A stretch of DNA of 64,000 nt from Sclerodactyla briareus (lineage: Eukaryota > Echinodermata > Holothuroidea > Dendrochirotida > Sclerodactylidae): NCBI GenBank assembly GCA_026419785.1, contig JAODTK010003677.1, positions 124,001 to 188,000 on the forward strand. The letters run 5' to 3'. The position numbers and the translations under genes are program-made. The notes under the pieces were generated by a model. The model had not been told where the DNA came from. It did not search any database and was given only the letters and a program-made list of their open reading frames with translations. Shown here piece by piece: positions 11,396 to 23,796 of the stretch (its first letter is position 1; each line of letters opens with the position of its first letter).

Positions 11396-14300
11396 TGATT
11401 GGATTTTCCTTCAATTCGACGAGAAATATATAGCCTTGTTTATAGAATTGTGCATTGCTCAAAACGGAAGATACAGGGATCCAAAACGCAATCATTCCTA
11501 GCTTCCATAGCACAGAAATAAGAATACGATAATAATCTAAGTACGATTGCAGCGAAACTGGTTAGTTGCGATTATTTTTTGTGTTCACGAGTCACGACTA
11601 TCATTTAACACAGTTACAACAACTTCTGCTTGAACTCCTGAATGCTAATGAATTATAGGGGTTTACTAGTAAATCAATGGAAATTAGTGAAGAAAAGGGA
11701 ATAAAGTACAGTGGTTCTCTAGCCGACTTGTTCCTAAACTGGCACAGGTGAAAAGGCGTAATTGAATTGGAAATGTCAACCCCAGCAATCTGCCGAAAAT
11801 TAGTGTAGCAGGGCTAAATGCCATTTCGGCAGAGCGAAACATATATTTCGAAGGGAAAAGTGACATGGGGGACATGATTTTCAGTTGCGCTCGTATGCCA
11901 ACTTCACCCCACCTCTAATCCTCGTCCCGCCCCACTACCCCCTAACGTCATCGCGGCAGTCATATGCGGCCGGATAAAAGTGTCATCATTCTGAGAACCG
12001 TAACAGAAATGTTGGCAGAGAGAAAATCATCCGTCCCTGATCTCATACTCCAAAGTTTGAGGGACGGCCGTTCAACAGATTCGCGATCACCTTAAGGAAT
12101 TGGAGTTGAGGAATGGGATAGGTCAAGCCCAGGCCTGGTCGCTTGCTGGAGGGGGCCCGGAGATTGGGCGCGATGGGTGGACGCAGGTAAGTGACTCCCG
12201 GGTATGTGCTTCCATGAGTGAGTGACTCATTATTGATTGGGAGTGTATACATGTACCCCTTACGCCATTGCAACTGAGATAAGTGCAGATATAAAATATT
12301 GCGAAAATTGAGAACATGAGGAACAGACATGGATGAACTTTATCGCACCACTGCTACCCATTGCACGTTTCCGTGCACCCCTGCCACTGCACATTATTTT
12401 TCCCCATGATTTCATGTTAAAAAGCGCAACTATTAACACTAGACATAAACGACAATACAAATACAAACCTGATATAGTTGTAACCAATTGATAAACGAGT
12501 TCATTTGGAAAGTTAAGTTGAACTCTTACTCAGTACTGTACTCAGACTTTCGACCCGTTCCATCATAATTAAATTAAGTATACTGTGGTATTTGTGCATT
12601 TAAATAAAAAATTAGTGCTGTCTCAATATTATTTTTCAGACCGCATCGTTCAGACGGAAATACCAGCCGTCGTCTGTACTTCCCGAAAAAAAGAATGAAA
12701 AATAGGGCACTCGGTTGAAATGCTACGGTTGACACATACATAACTACATGCTTATAAGTGCCAACATGGAAACAAGAAAAAGAAAAAAACACACAAAACT
12801 AGAAACAACAATGATCATTATGATGATATTAATAAAACCAGTGACGTAATGCTGTAAATGAAGATATTCTGGTGAGTTTCGAAAATAACATGATTAACGT
12901 CCCCACCTGACCGGTAATAGTGACAATTTCATTCAAGTGCCCAAACATATTCACTTAATTGTGGTCTAAAAGAACAACAACAAAAAAGGGTATTCGGTCC
13001 CCTAACTTGTTACTCGACTCCTGGTTGCAAAATAAAGGCAGGCAACACCCAATCAATCAACCAATCGATCAATTAATTAATTAATTAAAAGAGATACAAA
13101 ACCGAACACCACCCGGTACAAGCAAAAGAGCAAAACGGACGTACCTCTTCTAGAGATTTTGAGCCTTTTTCCCATCAAATATCGTCGGTTCCGTGATTTC
13201 AAACATCATGCAGCACCGAAGATTTTTCGACATGTAGTTCGCTTCCTCCTCTTTCTGGAGAAAAAGTCCTGAGGAATAACTGAAAGTTAGTATCTAACCG
13301 ATCAGAATGTTTGGGAAGCTTCTTGGTGCTAGTCCTCAGCGGTTTGCCTCACTCGTATATGGACGTTCGTGCTTGCGCGGTGCGTTCAATCCACTGGAAT
13401 ACGATACCTGTATGTAACCGTGGCGGCCGTCAGTCTGGTGAATAAACAAACCAGGTTCCCGCAATTCGTTATTCGTCGTGACTAGCACTTGTGTGGAAAC
13501 GCCTGGAAGGAGCGAAAACCTGGTGCACAAAGCACAAACGAGAAATTACGACGAGCTCAACGCAGGTTCAAGCGTTCCGTATAATTTGTACAATTCGTTT
13601 AGGAACGAGAGAGATTCTGTAGACTCCAACAAAACTGTGTCATGTCAATGCAATGTTCCATGTCCACTGTCAAATGTGCAATGTTCATTTTGAAGTAAAA
13701 CTCATTATTTTGATCGCTATGTAGATAAGTATGCGACGGATCGCGCGGCTGTCGGTCCTAAATGACCCCTGTAACAGCAATTTGTTAAACGAATTGGTTC
13801 TCAACTTCACCACCTGTTTTTCAGAGACGAAAATGCTTTTTGAAGTCCCCTTGGCGAGAAGCGGTGCTTATTTATAACGTCCTTGCGACACTGAATGCAT
13901 AATAACGCCGCCGCTCGCTTCGTTTTTCTTACCACCGCTAATCAAACACAAAGAGCATTGGTCATAATATTGATACAATTAGAGTGAAGAAGTTGTCTTG
14001 ATGGACCGAAATCTAATGAAGAGACGGGGATATATTAGTGACGTAACTATTCACGTTGTCCTCGACTTCCCGAGTCTACGTCATCTAACGTCACATGCAT
14101 ACAGACATGTTCCCATTGTCTCTCTTCATCACAGTCCCCTACTCATGATAACTCACCAATCCCACTGCAGGACTTTTGACCACGTCATTTTTCAAGCAAA
14201 TACAAACATTTCTCTCTTTTTTCTCGAAATTTTGCGCCATGTTCAAGGAAGTGCGGAGTTGCAGCATTTCATCTCAGACGTTTCTACCTGCAATTCCCCC

Positions 14301-14660
14301 CCCCCTTTTTTGCAGTTGCAAGTTACAAAAATCATCGAAACAAGGGTCCAAAATACTCGCCCCCCCCCCCCCCGAAAAAAACTTGAAAATCCAAGAAATT
14401 CCCAGAATAAGTTCTGGGAACCTTCGTTCTATACTGTGTACCTGTTCTAAGCTCACACATTCACCCTTTTCCGATCGCCGATATACTGAGAAAAAAAAAC
14501 ATATTTTTCAATAACTTCTCAAATTTCGCTAAAATCCGTTCTTCCCCTCTAAATCCACATTTTTGGGTTTTTTCGGTTGATTGCTGAAAAAATGGCAATT
14601 TGTGCCTCGCCTACTCTGTTAACTGGTATATAGGCCTACAGGTGAAATGCGAGCTGGCTA
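11396..14660. other. No recognisable gene; simple repeats
   Basis: ATTA-type simple sequence lies at 13054-13088 and C-runs at 14298-14306 and 14360-14373. On the plus strand 12063-12186 reads open for about 40 codons and ends at a good donor (CAG|GTAAGT, GT at 12186-12187), making it a speculative exon of unknown identity. The frame at 13998-14450 crosses the C-runs and is not credible. Confidence 0.35.
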
Positions 14661-14862
14661 CACTCTCAAAAGTGTTTTTTGTATAATTTGAACAACACTG
14701 TGTACTAGCATCACCTATATCTGTGTGTTTGGTGTGTGAAATTACCAACTGTGTACAAAGTTGTGTGGACATTTCAGAATGTGCAGATTCTACACAATGA
14801 TTGTGTAACTTTCTTACACGACACCAATAGGTGTGTTAGTACACAACTTTGTTTAAGAGTGA
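14661..14862. mobile_element. MITE with TA flanks and CACTCT termini
   Basis: The left end is TA|CACTCTCAAAAGTGTT and the right end, in reverse complement, is TA|TCACTCTTAAACAAAGTTG. The interior is packed with the word (A)CACAACTTTGT and its complement ACAAAGTTGTGT, plus GTGTGTT/AACACAC-type words, so much of the ~200 bp can fold on itself. There is no coding capacity. A TA target duplication and short CACT-type ends fit Tc1/mariner- or ISL2EU-like non-autonomous elements, which is inference. Confidence 0.55.
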
Positions 14863-15177
14863 TACTCACTCACCCGGACCTTTGGGACCGACAAGATTAA
14901 AAAACTGCAAATTTCATCTCTTTTTACATCTATTTTTATGACAGCAAAATATACCAGGGCAACATAACAACGTTCTGAAAATTTCGAGTTCTGAGCTATA
15001 TCTGAGAAGGTAGAGGTAGGTAAGCGATGATCACGCTCGGCGGCCAAAATAACTGTGTGTCATAGCAACGATCTACTGGCAATAATACAAATCAGCGAAT
15101 ACATAAGTAAGGTAAAAACACAATCATTCACTCATATGTGTGGAAGTTGTTTGGGGTTAACAGTCCCTTTGAGGTCA

Positions 15178-16980
15178 TTATGTGTACTGACCCGAATAAT
15201 CCTTTAGTCTTCTACTCGCTTGCTTTACTTGGATTGAAGTTGGATTGAAGTGAATAGGCGACATGGCAACCCTGTTGGTTGTATCGCTTTTATTTATGTT
15301 GTTGTCTTTTAACACACATCTGAAGGGGCCGCCAGTTTCTCCAACATAATTACAGTGGTTACAGATGTTGCGGATGAAACGTCTAAACAACACTACTGGA
15401 GTCGCATGTGAGGAATGGGAGTGAAGAGAGTCGGCATTGGGTAAATAGCAGGCGCGTACCCAGAGAAATTTGTCTTTGGGGGAGGGGGGGGGGGGGGGTC
15501 GGAACCCGAGGGAAGTGCGCCCCTCATCATTGGCCTCACCCGCCTATTGGCAAATGAGTACCAGTTTATTGGCCCACCCCCTAGACACATGATGCTGCAA
15601 TATGCGCTAAATAACAGCTGCAAAACCTCTACGAACTGCAACAATCAGTTTTCGTGTTAAAAATGTCTTGATCACTTGGGTCATGGGGGGGTTCTGACCC
15701 CCTAACCCCCACCCCCACTAGTGAATAGACATGGTGCTCATTGGTTATATGGCCCCAAATTTGTCATCGTTTCTTATTGTATCCCCTGGTAACAGTTTGA
15801 ACTATTCCTCGGGTAGGTTAGCGTATCGCTGGGGCAAGGGGGGGGGGCGGTAGGAAAGAGCTCCGCCGGGATAAATAAAACATTCCCTGAAGGTGGGGCC
15901 AGTGAGGTAACTATGCAGTTTGAATAGGACACGAAGTGCATGGATGCGCTGGTTCCGCTTTCTAAACTTATAGGTGAGGAGGGCACTGCAATAGTGATGG
16001 GATGCCGTTCCTATCACTTCTCCAATCAATACAGTATTCAGCAGAGGGAAGTCCGAGATAGACATGGTACTTGTTCCTGTTAATAACCGGTCCGAACTAC
16101 TCCTTTTCGAACGGAGGCATTGGCTATATGACGATTGAATTATTTGAATTGGGGTGGAAACTATTGACGTAGAGGAACTGGAGGTTGTTTGTAAGTTTGT
16201 GATATGCCGATAGTGACAAGATTCCCATCGGATATCTTGACTAGAACACCCAGGAAGGATATTTGCGATTGAGAGACATTGAAGGTTTGATTTGGTCATG
16301 AAAACTTGTCAACATGATTAATCAACTCCCGGCCATTTGGGTCCCCGTGGACGTACAATTGATCTGTAGGTTTTATCAGATTGTGTGTGCATCAAAAAGA
16401 AATGTGTATGTCTTTGGAAGAATGAATCTAGTGAGAGACTAGATTCTTTAGTCCTTGTCTTCTAGATTCTAGAGAATCTAGATTCTCTAGAGAATCTAGA
16501 GAAAGAATCTAGATTCCAGATTCTTTAGTCTTCTAGAATCTTTGAAAAAAGAAAAATCTCCGTGATACTTGTGGACAAATCCCTCACGGGCAAAACTCCT
16601 TCATCATGAGAGATGTTGGTTTTTAGAGGGATGTGGCATCCATTGTGACAGGCAAAGAATGTCCCGGCAGATTGGTGTCAGATTCAATAGCTTTGAGAAA
16701 TTGGGTTGTGTCTTGCGGATAACCTGAGTATAAAGGGTAGTATATTGGTTCGAGCATAGAATCAACAAAGCCTGCTATTAGGCTCAGCTGCATTATGGTT
16801 ATGTCGTTACCAGTGAGGTTCTGGGGGTAATCAATGGCATATGACAATGTCCCAGGTTGTCTATGAATACGTGCGGGAAGTGAATGCACTTTCGGTAACT
16901 GAAGAATGTACTCAACTTGGGGTAAAATTGATGGAGCATTTCGAACAAAAACAGCTGTCTGGGAACGCGGCATCCCAGTA
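15178..16980 (-). mobile_element. PLE-2: degraded Penelope-like retroelement (RT + GIY-YIG)
   Basis: Penelope-like elements encode an RT followed by a GIY-YIG endonuclease. On the minus strand, 16973-16623 encodes LQLPKVHSLPARIHRQPG, then GFVDSMLEPI, then LPVTMDATSL. These are the typical RT finger motifs 'LPKIHK...RPI', 'F.D..L.P' and 'L.T.DVTSLYTNI'. A frame change at 16627 restores KTNISHDEGV. After a palindromic AGATTCT block (16430-16550), 16150-16090 encodes YSQCLRSKRSSSD ('YS..LR.KRICS'). 15390-15300 encodes CNHCNYVGETGGPFR, the GIY-YIG 'YVGET' core. The catalytic FIDDI-type box is not recognisable. A G-run repeat (15440-15545) splits the RT-endonuclease linker. The copy is dead, with several frame breaks. 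Confidence 0.75.
16430..16550. repeat. Palindromic AGATTCT/AGAATCT cluster inside PLE-2
   Basis: About 120 bp made mainly of AGATTCT, AGAATCT and TCTAGA words, including AGAGAATCTAGATTCTCT, a perfect palindrome. It interrupts the RT reading between the TSLYTNI block and the later YSQCLR block. Confidence 0.7.
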
Positions 16981-16981
16981 T

Positions 16982-17007
16982 CATAATAATAATAATAATA
17001 ATAATAA

Positions 17008-17076
<69 letters not shown>

Positions 17077-17118
17077 TGTTATCATAATATAGTACAATAA
17101 TAATAATAATATAATAAT
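16982..17118. repeat. (AAT)n microsatellite
   Basis: Mostly uninterrupted AAT/TAA triplets for about 85 bp, then a short break and more TAATAA. It directly abuts the upstream (5') side of PLE-2 and explains the poly-Asn/Ile frame at 16841-17092. Confidence 0.95.
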
Positions 17119-17206
17119 AATAAATAAGAAATTATTTCGCGTGACGTCCTTTTACTGTATCCAATATTGTTTATAATTATCTAGGTATATACATATTATC
17201 ATGATT

Positions 17207-17472
17207 AAAGAGATGAATAAATGGAGGGGAAAAAATTCAATGAATGGGGCAAGAAATATTATATTAGCCATTCCTAGATTCGCCGTTACGCCAGTGCGTG
17301 CATGTACAGTGGTCTAACATTATCTGTTACACATTTATTCAAAGAGATGAATAAATGGAGGGGAAAAAAATAATAATCAATGAATGGGCAAGATAATAGT
17401 ATTATTAGCCATTCCTAGATTCGCCGTTACGCCAGTGCGTGCATGTACAGTGGTCTAACATTATCTGTTACA
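17207..17472 (+). repeat. Tandem duplication, two ~134 bp units
   Basis: AAAGAGATGAATAAATGG starts at 17207 and again at 17341. Both units continue through GCCATTCCTAGATTCGCC and GTGGTCTAACATTATCTG with few changes (a TAATAAT insertion and an indel in a G-run). The second unit ends at 17472. Near identity means a recent duplication, or an assembly stutter next to the microsatellite. Confidence 0.9.
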
Positions 17473-20400
17473 ACACTGAGGGCATTTTCTTGAACTTTTG
17501 CAGCCAACTTTTGCAGGGCGGAAGAATTATTAAGTGGTAACACTTCACAAGCAAATATTCTGGGTTCGAAATCCAGCAGTCGAAGTCACCGGACGTTTTT
17601 TTTTTTCTCTTGGGGCTGTACTTGCAGCTGCGATGAGGGGTCTTGGTCTTCACTGCAGGGCTACGCTGTGATGCAGTGGATTTTCTGGGGTTACTAGGGT
17701 TTGTTACAGAATACTTGAAGTAAGTCTCGTTGTCGGCTGTGAGCAGTCACGTTGAACATGAACTTCCGCTACTCCAGGGTCTGAGAAAGTGGTCGGGTCC
17801 TGGAGTTTCACTGGTCGTCTTTTTGGATGAGGACGTGAGCAGGTTGGGATTGGTTACACACCCCTGTCTCGTTAACATCAGGAAACATAGTCGGAGAAGA
17901 GAAAGGCTAGTTATGCCGGTGCTCATCCACGATCAATACGGCTTGGATTCCTAGATGAGCCTTTAATGGCTACCTGAACCCGTAGAAATCAAATAATGTT
18001 TGTACTGCACGTGTTGCAGTATGAATGCGTACAGTAGGTACAACATATCGATGAAACTGTCTAGCTTCTTTGCCATATGGGAAGGGAGGGTACATGGAAC
18101 TGCCTGGAACAGTATATAGAAAATATGAATGATGTGAGAAAGTAAATCTCTGTAATTCCTATCGTCTGTGGGTCTTGTTCGAAGTCACGCAAGGTCGAAA
18201 TCTGAAAACCTTGCATAACTCTAGAACGGGAAGACACAGAGAATCATACTTGACCGTAGTTGGCCGTATTACAGCAGGCGATCCTCATTTGTCTGGGGTC
18301 GAGTCAATGATATCATAAAGGCATTGAAAGGAAAAGTTGAGCAGAGCTTGAAAGCTTCGCTTAGTAAGTAGGTTTGCTCTAGCTAGTGGCTGATTTCTGT
18401 TATTTTGGAGTTCCGAGCAACTAGTCGCAATTTAGGTCAACCGCGACCAAAGTCTTAAATCATTCTATTGAACAGCCTGGAGCAGTGGGGGCCTTTTTTC
18501 TACAAATTCAAGACAATTTGTTTTGTTAATAGATTAGAGACAACCATTCGGAAAGGAATCACTTACGCAGTAATGTTAACATTCGGGTTTCCCTTACTTT
18601 CGAGAAGGAGTCATACGATGGGCGTTAGACTTGGTGTTCATGTATACCAGGCCCCACCATAATCTGATATCTACTCAGATTTCTTTGCTGGTGTCAAAAA
18701 AATATTTTGCCCAAATTCGAAGCAACGGCTCCAACATTCTCTGAAATCAGGGTGGGGCAGAGTAACTGACATGTCCAGAGCATCCCGCATAGCATACCCG
18801 GTTTATTACGTATGGGCGCCAAAAATTACGCATCCCCTCTCATTTATCCAAGTAGGTTGCAACGCCCCTAAATCCAAGGAACGTTATTGTTATTGCATTA
18901 AACAGTTTTCTCTGATGGAATCGTCCACGTGACAAAATCGGATCACGTGACGTGAATGGTTAAAGAAAAACTGGGTCTGAAAAGTGCAAATAGTGATGCT
19001 GTTCACAGTATAAAGTGCATTGTGCATATCCCGGAGGTCACGAGGGTTTGCACTAGGATGGACTATGTGAGCGAGCGGTGATAAGGGCACACGATATGGC
19101 CTACCGGAGCACCGTGGGTGGGCACTCACCTAGCTTTGTGTAGCAGCCCAGCAGACCAAATACAGCAACAACTAAACTGAACGGGACCCAACAGGAATCA
19201 TTTTTTTCGCTCTCTTCTAAGAACCACTTCGGTCTAGTCAAGTCCATTTCAATGAGATCCACCTGGATTTGAAGTTGGAGTTTGCCAGAGACAAAAGGAT
19301 TCCATCAAATCATATTGGCGGATGCGTCTTCAACACATCTGACAACTCTATCATTTCACAAGTTCACCTAGCCAAACCATATGACCTCACAGTCAAAACT
19401 TCTAATCATGATAAATCTTCGATGCACACTGCTGTACATCAGACGACACTCGAAAAAAAATCAATATTAGGTTAAAAAAAAAGCACACTCTCGTGTTCAC
19501 CATTTCATAGCGAGTATGAATGCATTGCATTTGATCATGGACGTTAAAAATTCTCGCGATACCGAACTGGTTTGCAGTCATGAGAGACGGCCGAGCTATT
19601 GTTTTAAAGCCACATGTTATTGTGGTTAAATGTGTCCTTTTAATTCCTTCAGCCAGACGGCATTTTACGTGATACCCCCACGTCAATCCGACAAATTAAT
19701 TCTACTTCTCAGAAAACGTGAACGGAGGCACTATTTGGCACCGGAAACCTCCCACTGTTTACCACTGTTCCTCTCTCTCCAGCCTGTTGCAATTAATTGA
19801 GGACGCTGTGTCTGCAGGCCATTAGTTTCAGTATTGTTTTCAGTATTGCAAAATCAATAATCACGCGTAACAAAGGGTAATTTTGATTTGTAAAACGGTT
19901 GGTTCCTGGTTATTGAGATTCCTCTACTGTCCATCTGTCTTGTCTATGTGACCATAAGTCTGTCATAGAACTTGCTAAAATTGGTAATCCCGCTTTTAAT
20001 ATCTTTACACGCTAATGGTAGTGCTGACTTTTTAAGTTTGTGAGTTGTTTTTTTTTTTTCTAGTTACCTCAAATTACATGAAATTTCCATATTTGTCATC
20101 TTTCATCATCGCTTATGTTCCATTTTCAACCTTTTGTGCGAGGCTGCAGGTAGGCGTGTGTGTGTGTGTGGGGGGGGGGGTGATGGCGGTGGATTCGTGT
20201 TTATTTAAAATGCTTTCAACTTCTATAAAGTGATTAATAAGATCTCAGTTCTGGCTTCGATATGTGTGATTCTGTCACTGCTCCAGGAACTGAAACTTAC
20301 AACACACAACTTTCTTTTACGGCCTAGTAATCGAACTTTTTCCACTTTCCTGTCACGTTATTAGAAAAAGGAGATAAGATGAGGTGGTGGTGTTTCGATT

Positions 20401-20500
20401 GTTTAGACAAAATGGTTATATTCGATCATATTATTAATCGTGAAGTTCGTGCTCGTTCTAGGTACGTTTAGCACCCACTTAATGGGTATCCCTAACCCAG
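17473..20500. other. No recognisable gene
   Basis: Frames at 17730-17954, 18468-18662 and 18890-19129 are under 80 codons with no motif I know. A GT-run followed by a G-run lies near 20156-20180. No splice-linked exon chain is visible. Confidence 0.4.
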
Positions 20501-20649
20501 TGGCGTAAGCAGGGGGTTTTTGTGGGTTGGAACCACCCCCCCCCCACTCCCGCTTGATCCTTGTGATATATATTCACCCAAAAACATATCATTTTACTAT
20601 TCAGTAGACGTTTCACAGCTGTTTTTGGTCAAATTTTGCGACAGCAACA

Positions 20650-20690
<41 letters not shown>

Positions 20691-20710
20691 TAATAATAAT
20701 AATAATAACA
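20500..20710. repeat. G-run/C-run element followed by (TAA)n
   Basis: AGTGGCGTAAGCAGGGGG at 20500-20517 is followed by a C-run at 20536-20546, the layout of the G-run family seen at 11216 and 15440. A TAA/AAT microsatellite occupies 20651-20708. Confidence 0.6.
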
Positions 20711-21171
20711 GAAATTTATATTACAGAGAGAGTGAGTACCTATATATATATTCAGTAGGTAAAATCAGGAAGAGGTCTTGACTCTTGAGGTGTATTCGCC
20801 GACTAGTCTTCAGCGTCTTTCAAGCAACTCGAAGATCTTGATACGAAAGGTATTCGGATTTCATTTCTACTAACAAATCATTTGAACACATTTCCCATGT
20901 TTCACTACTGTGCATCTCTCCATCACCAGAACCAATAGGTTCTGATACTCTTAGGACGAAGCTGCGTAAAAGGTGTTGGATAGGGTTCACAAAATTCGGA
21001 ATACGCAGACCGAGCATGTGCTTCATCCATCGGCCTATCGAATAATCGAGTTTAGAAACTGAGCGACTTTTTAAGTAAGTTGAGTAAGTCAGAAGAGCAA
21101 ACTCTTCTCAGCTCTCGGGGTCACCTAAACTGTGCAAATAAGTTGAGAGTGGCCGACATTTCGTTGTGGTA

Positions 21172-21333
21172 GGCTCTTAAAAACAATGTTTAGGGATTAA
21201 ACACTTTTCTAAACACTACTTTGAACTAGCAATTAAACACAACATTTATGCAATTTGACACCATATTTAGCATATAAACGCGTTTTGAAAGCTGGCTCAA
21301 AGTAGTGTTCAACTCCTAAACATTGTTTGAGTG
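21172..21333. mobile_element. MITE, ~162 bp, long terminal inverted repeats, TA flanks
   Basis: The left end TA|GGCTCTTAAAAACAATGTTTAGG is mirrored by the right end, which in reverse complement reads TA|CACTCAAACAATGTTTAGG. Pairing continues inward through AACACTACTTTGA on both sides, giving about 45-50 bp arms around a ~70 bp centre. There is no open frame of note. The CACTC(TT)AAA end matches the element at 14661 and resembles 1071, so they may share a mobiliser. Confidence 0.7.
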
Positions 21334-21427
21334 TAGGCATGACTGAAGACTGTTGTTTACGGAAGTATGTGAAAACGAGTTGAATGCAAGAAAAACTGAA
21401 CAGCATGCTATGCGACCGAACCAATAA

Positions 21428-21660
21428 TATCTTGACCGTTTCCAATTCAGATAATTCGTTTCCAATCCGGATATTCTGCGGTCACACAGTCAGCTCTCAG
21501 TGGTCAAATTAGTGAGGACTCACTAGCACATCAAACACGCGCTTTCCCTTGTAAGCTGTAGCTCAGCCGGCCAGCGTTGGTCGGGCAGTGGGAATCTCCA
21601 GCGAGTGAGCCAAGATCAGTATTTTATGTGTCGTGGTCATGTCATTCGATGAGTTGTAAC
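21428..21660 (+). mobile_element. Dispersed repeat with tRNA-like box, copy 1
   Basis: About 230 bp align collinearly with 30228-30460: TTCCAATTCAGATA..TCGTTTCCAATCCGG, then TATTCTGCG.TCA.AC, GCTCAGCCGGC.AGCGT.GGTCGG and GAGTGAG. The stretch GTAGCTCAGCCGGCCAGCG at 21557-21575 looks like a tRNA D-arm/A-box, so the element is probably a tRNA-derived SINE or carries one. The flanks outside the shared part are unrelated. Confidence 0.6.
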
Positions 21661-21999
21661 ACTGCTGTGGATTAATTCCCTGATTGAGGATCTGATACTT
21701 ATTGGTAATTATGTGATTCTTATTTACAGTTAACATCCTTTCCTTTAAAGTGACGTGTTTGGGTAGCAACACTTCTTTCCTTGGAGTATAGTCGGAGCTT
21801 GATGATGGCTCTCCAAAAGCTTTGCGTAAATCCGTTCCAGGCGGTGGGAATCGGGAATACTGCCGTAAGGACACAATTCCACGATACCCGTATGGAACGT
21901 CTGTATCTAGGACGATTTGTTAACCCATCTTGTTAGAAAATAAAGTTATTAGAGCAAAGAATCTTTAGGGTAATGATTTTATATTGTACTTTAGCAAAA

Positions 22000-23430
22000 A
22001 CTTGGTCTATGTTAGGTTTAAATTTTAGATTATAGTCGAAGGGAGCCCTAGAAAGGTTGTGGTCTTTACCACGCGGTATTGGGATATTAAAAAGTATTAT
22101 CTGCTCCATGGGAAATCTCCTATCGACAGGGTGTTGTTAAAATGAATTAAATTCGATTTTGTTGGATTTATTTCTATATTAATCTCCAGAGTCAGCACCA
22201 ATCTTCGATTCTTTTAAGGACGCCCTTAATCCTTTTCTTGAAGCGAGGTTCTCGAGGTAACCATGGAATATATCATCAGCGAATTGATTAACCCCGGTGT
22301 TGGTGTAGGTAATCATCACATTCATATCAAGATAAGTTACAACCACGGATTAGTCTGACCCTGGTGGGGTACCGCACCAAGATTTCACTAGTCCTAGAGT
22401 GCCGATCCATGGAAATATATACCAGACTGCGATTAGGAAGGAAGGGGAGGGAAGGAAAGGACCTTACTATGTATTGCTTAGGCCAAGGCGATTTCATTTG
22501 TATTTTAGGGCCATTTTTAAACCAGGTGGCGAAAGCTTTCCGCATCTAGGAAACCTGCCGTTATTATTTTCCAGGAAACTCCTTCTTGTTTAAAGCTGAC
22601 CAGTTGGCAAAAAGTTCCCCACACAGGAGAGAAGGCTCCATGGGGCGATAGTGGTTCGGATTTGAGCGACTTTTTCCGGGTTGGGAAGCAGAATTGTTTA
22701 GCTTTCTTTCCAGTGCGACAAGTTATTTGGGGTTTGAATATTTTTCGAAGGTGTCAGCCATAGATTACATTACCGGACAGGGTCGGAAGTAGAGTAGGGT
22801 CCCGTCGGCAGTCTTAAGCTGGGTATTAAGGTTACTAGAGGTGTATGAATTGTTAAAGTAACCTTTGACCTACGCCAAAATTTGGGAGGGTGATTTTTGT
22901 TTATATGTGTCGTAACATATTCCATTCCATGTATTAGTCCTCTGTTTCCATACCGCCTTTCATGTCATATTGAAGGCGATTTTACTTGCCACTTTAGTCA
23001 TTACGTCTCTAGTTTTTTAATATGTTCCACCTTGATTCACGTTTTGCCTTTATTAACGAATGATTTCAGGTCAAGTTCCAGTATGTTCCCTTTTCTTGTG
23101 GCTTATGACAATTGTTTGAAGTTAAGCCAAATGTCTCAGAGATTCCTTTAGGAAAATTATTAAGGATAACTCCCCGGACAAGAACCCTTCACCATTCCTT
23201 CGGCAAGGGCATGGAAGTCAAAGATTCAGCTCTCTGTAAAGAGCCCAGTCAGTTTTATTCAGAGTATAAAAGGTTTTATTTATGTTAGTTTGGGGTATTT
23301 GAAAGTTGAACTGGAAAGAACTAGATAGTGGTCACTCTTAAGTGCTTTCCTCCAACGTTTCAGTGGACAAATGAAAGAGCATAATATCCCTAGAGGCTAA
23401 TCCAGATCCAGTAATTCTCTGAGCCATCCT
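22000..23430 (-). mobile_element. LINE-B: non-LTR retrotransposon endonuclease end and RT fragment
   Basis: On the minus strand, about 23290-23210 encodes NINKTFYTLNKTDWALYRE, resembling the post-endonuclease linker of jockey-superfamily elements ('..KADW..F'). About 22540-22500 encodes FATWFKNGP, an RT-helix-like stretch. 22370-22345 encodes a distorted VP-x-Q-G box. 22283-22266 encodes FADDIF, the intact catalytic Y/F-A-D-D motif, followed by a GYLENLASRKGLRASL stretch. Stops and frame changes separate the blocks. Its upstream side ends at the TAAA tail of LINE-A (23.45 kb). It is dead; clade is uncertain. Confidence 0.65.
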
Positions 23431-23453
23431 TGTATCCCTCTCCTGATTTTGGT

Positions 23454-23545
23454 TATTTATTTATTTATTATTTATTAATGTATTTATTTATTATTTATTT
23501 ATTTATATTTATTATTTATTTATTATTTATGTATTTATTTAAACC
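23454..23545 (-). repeat. (TTTA)n tract, read as the 3' tail of LINE-A
   Basis: TTTATTTA units on the plus strand equal (TAAA)n on the minus strand. Together with GGGCCTCAGGTAAAATTAGC and TTTGCCCTTGAAGGTTTAAA just upstream on the minus strand, this looks like the repeat-tailed 3' UTR of a CR1/jockey-like LINE. Confidence 0.7.
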
Positions 23546-23729
23546 TTCAAGGGCAAACTCAGTTAGCTAGAAAGCTAATTTTACCTGAGGCCCTTTGACG
23601 AATATAAATTACATTAAAACAGACAAACGAAAGAAACAATAAGAAGTATACAGGAACGAAATTTAAAAGTTCAGCCAAAAACACTGGAGTCATGATGGCC
23701 ACAAGAAAAAAAAACTTTCATAGTATATT

Positions 23730-23760
23730 AATATATATAATATATATATATATATATATA

Positions 23761-23796
<36 letters not shown>

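Noticed and set aside
15802..16299. 165-codon minus-strand frame
   Set aside because: Not an independent gene: it crosses the decayed PLE-2, where the real retroelement motifs lie in shifting frames.
16841..17092. 83-codon frame ending in poly-Asn/Ile
   Set aside because: The end is the AAT microsatellite, and the start lies antisense to the PLE-2 reverse transcriptase.
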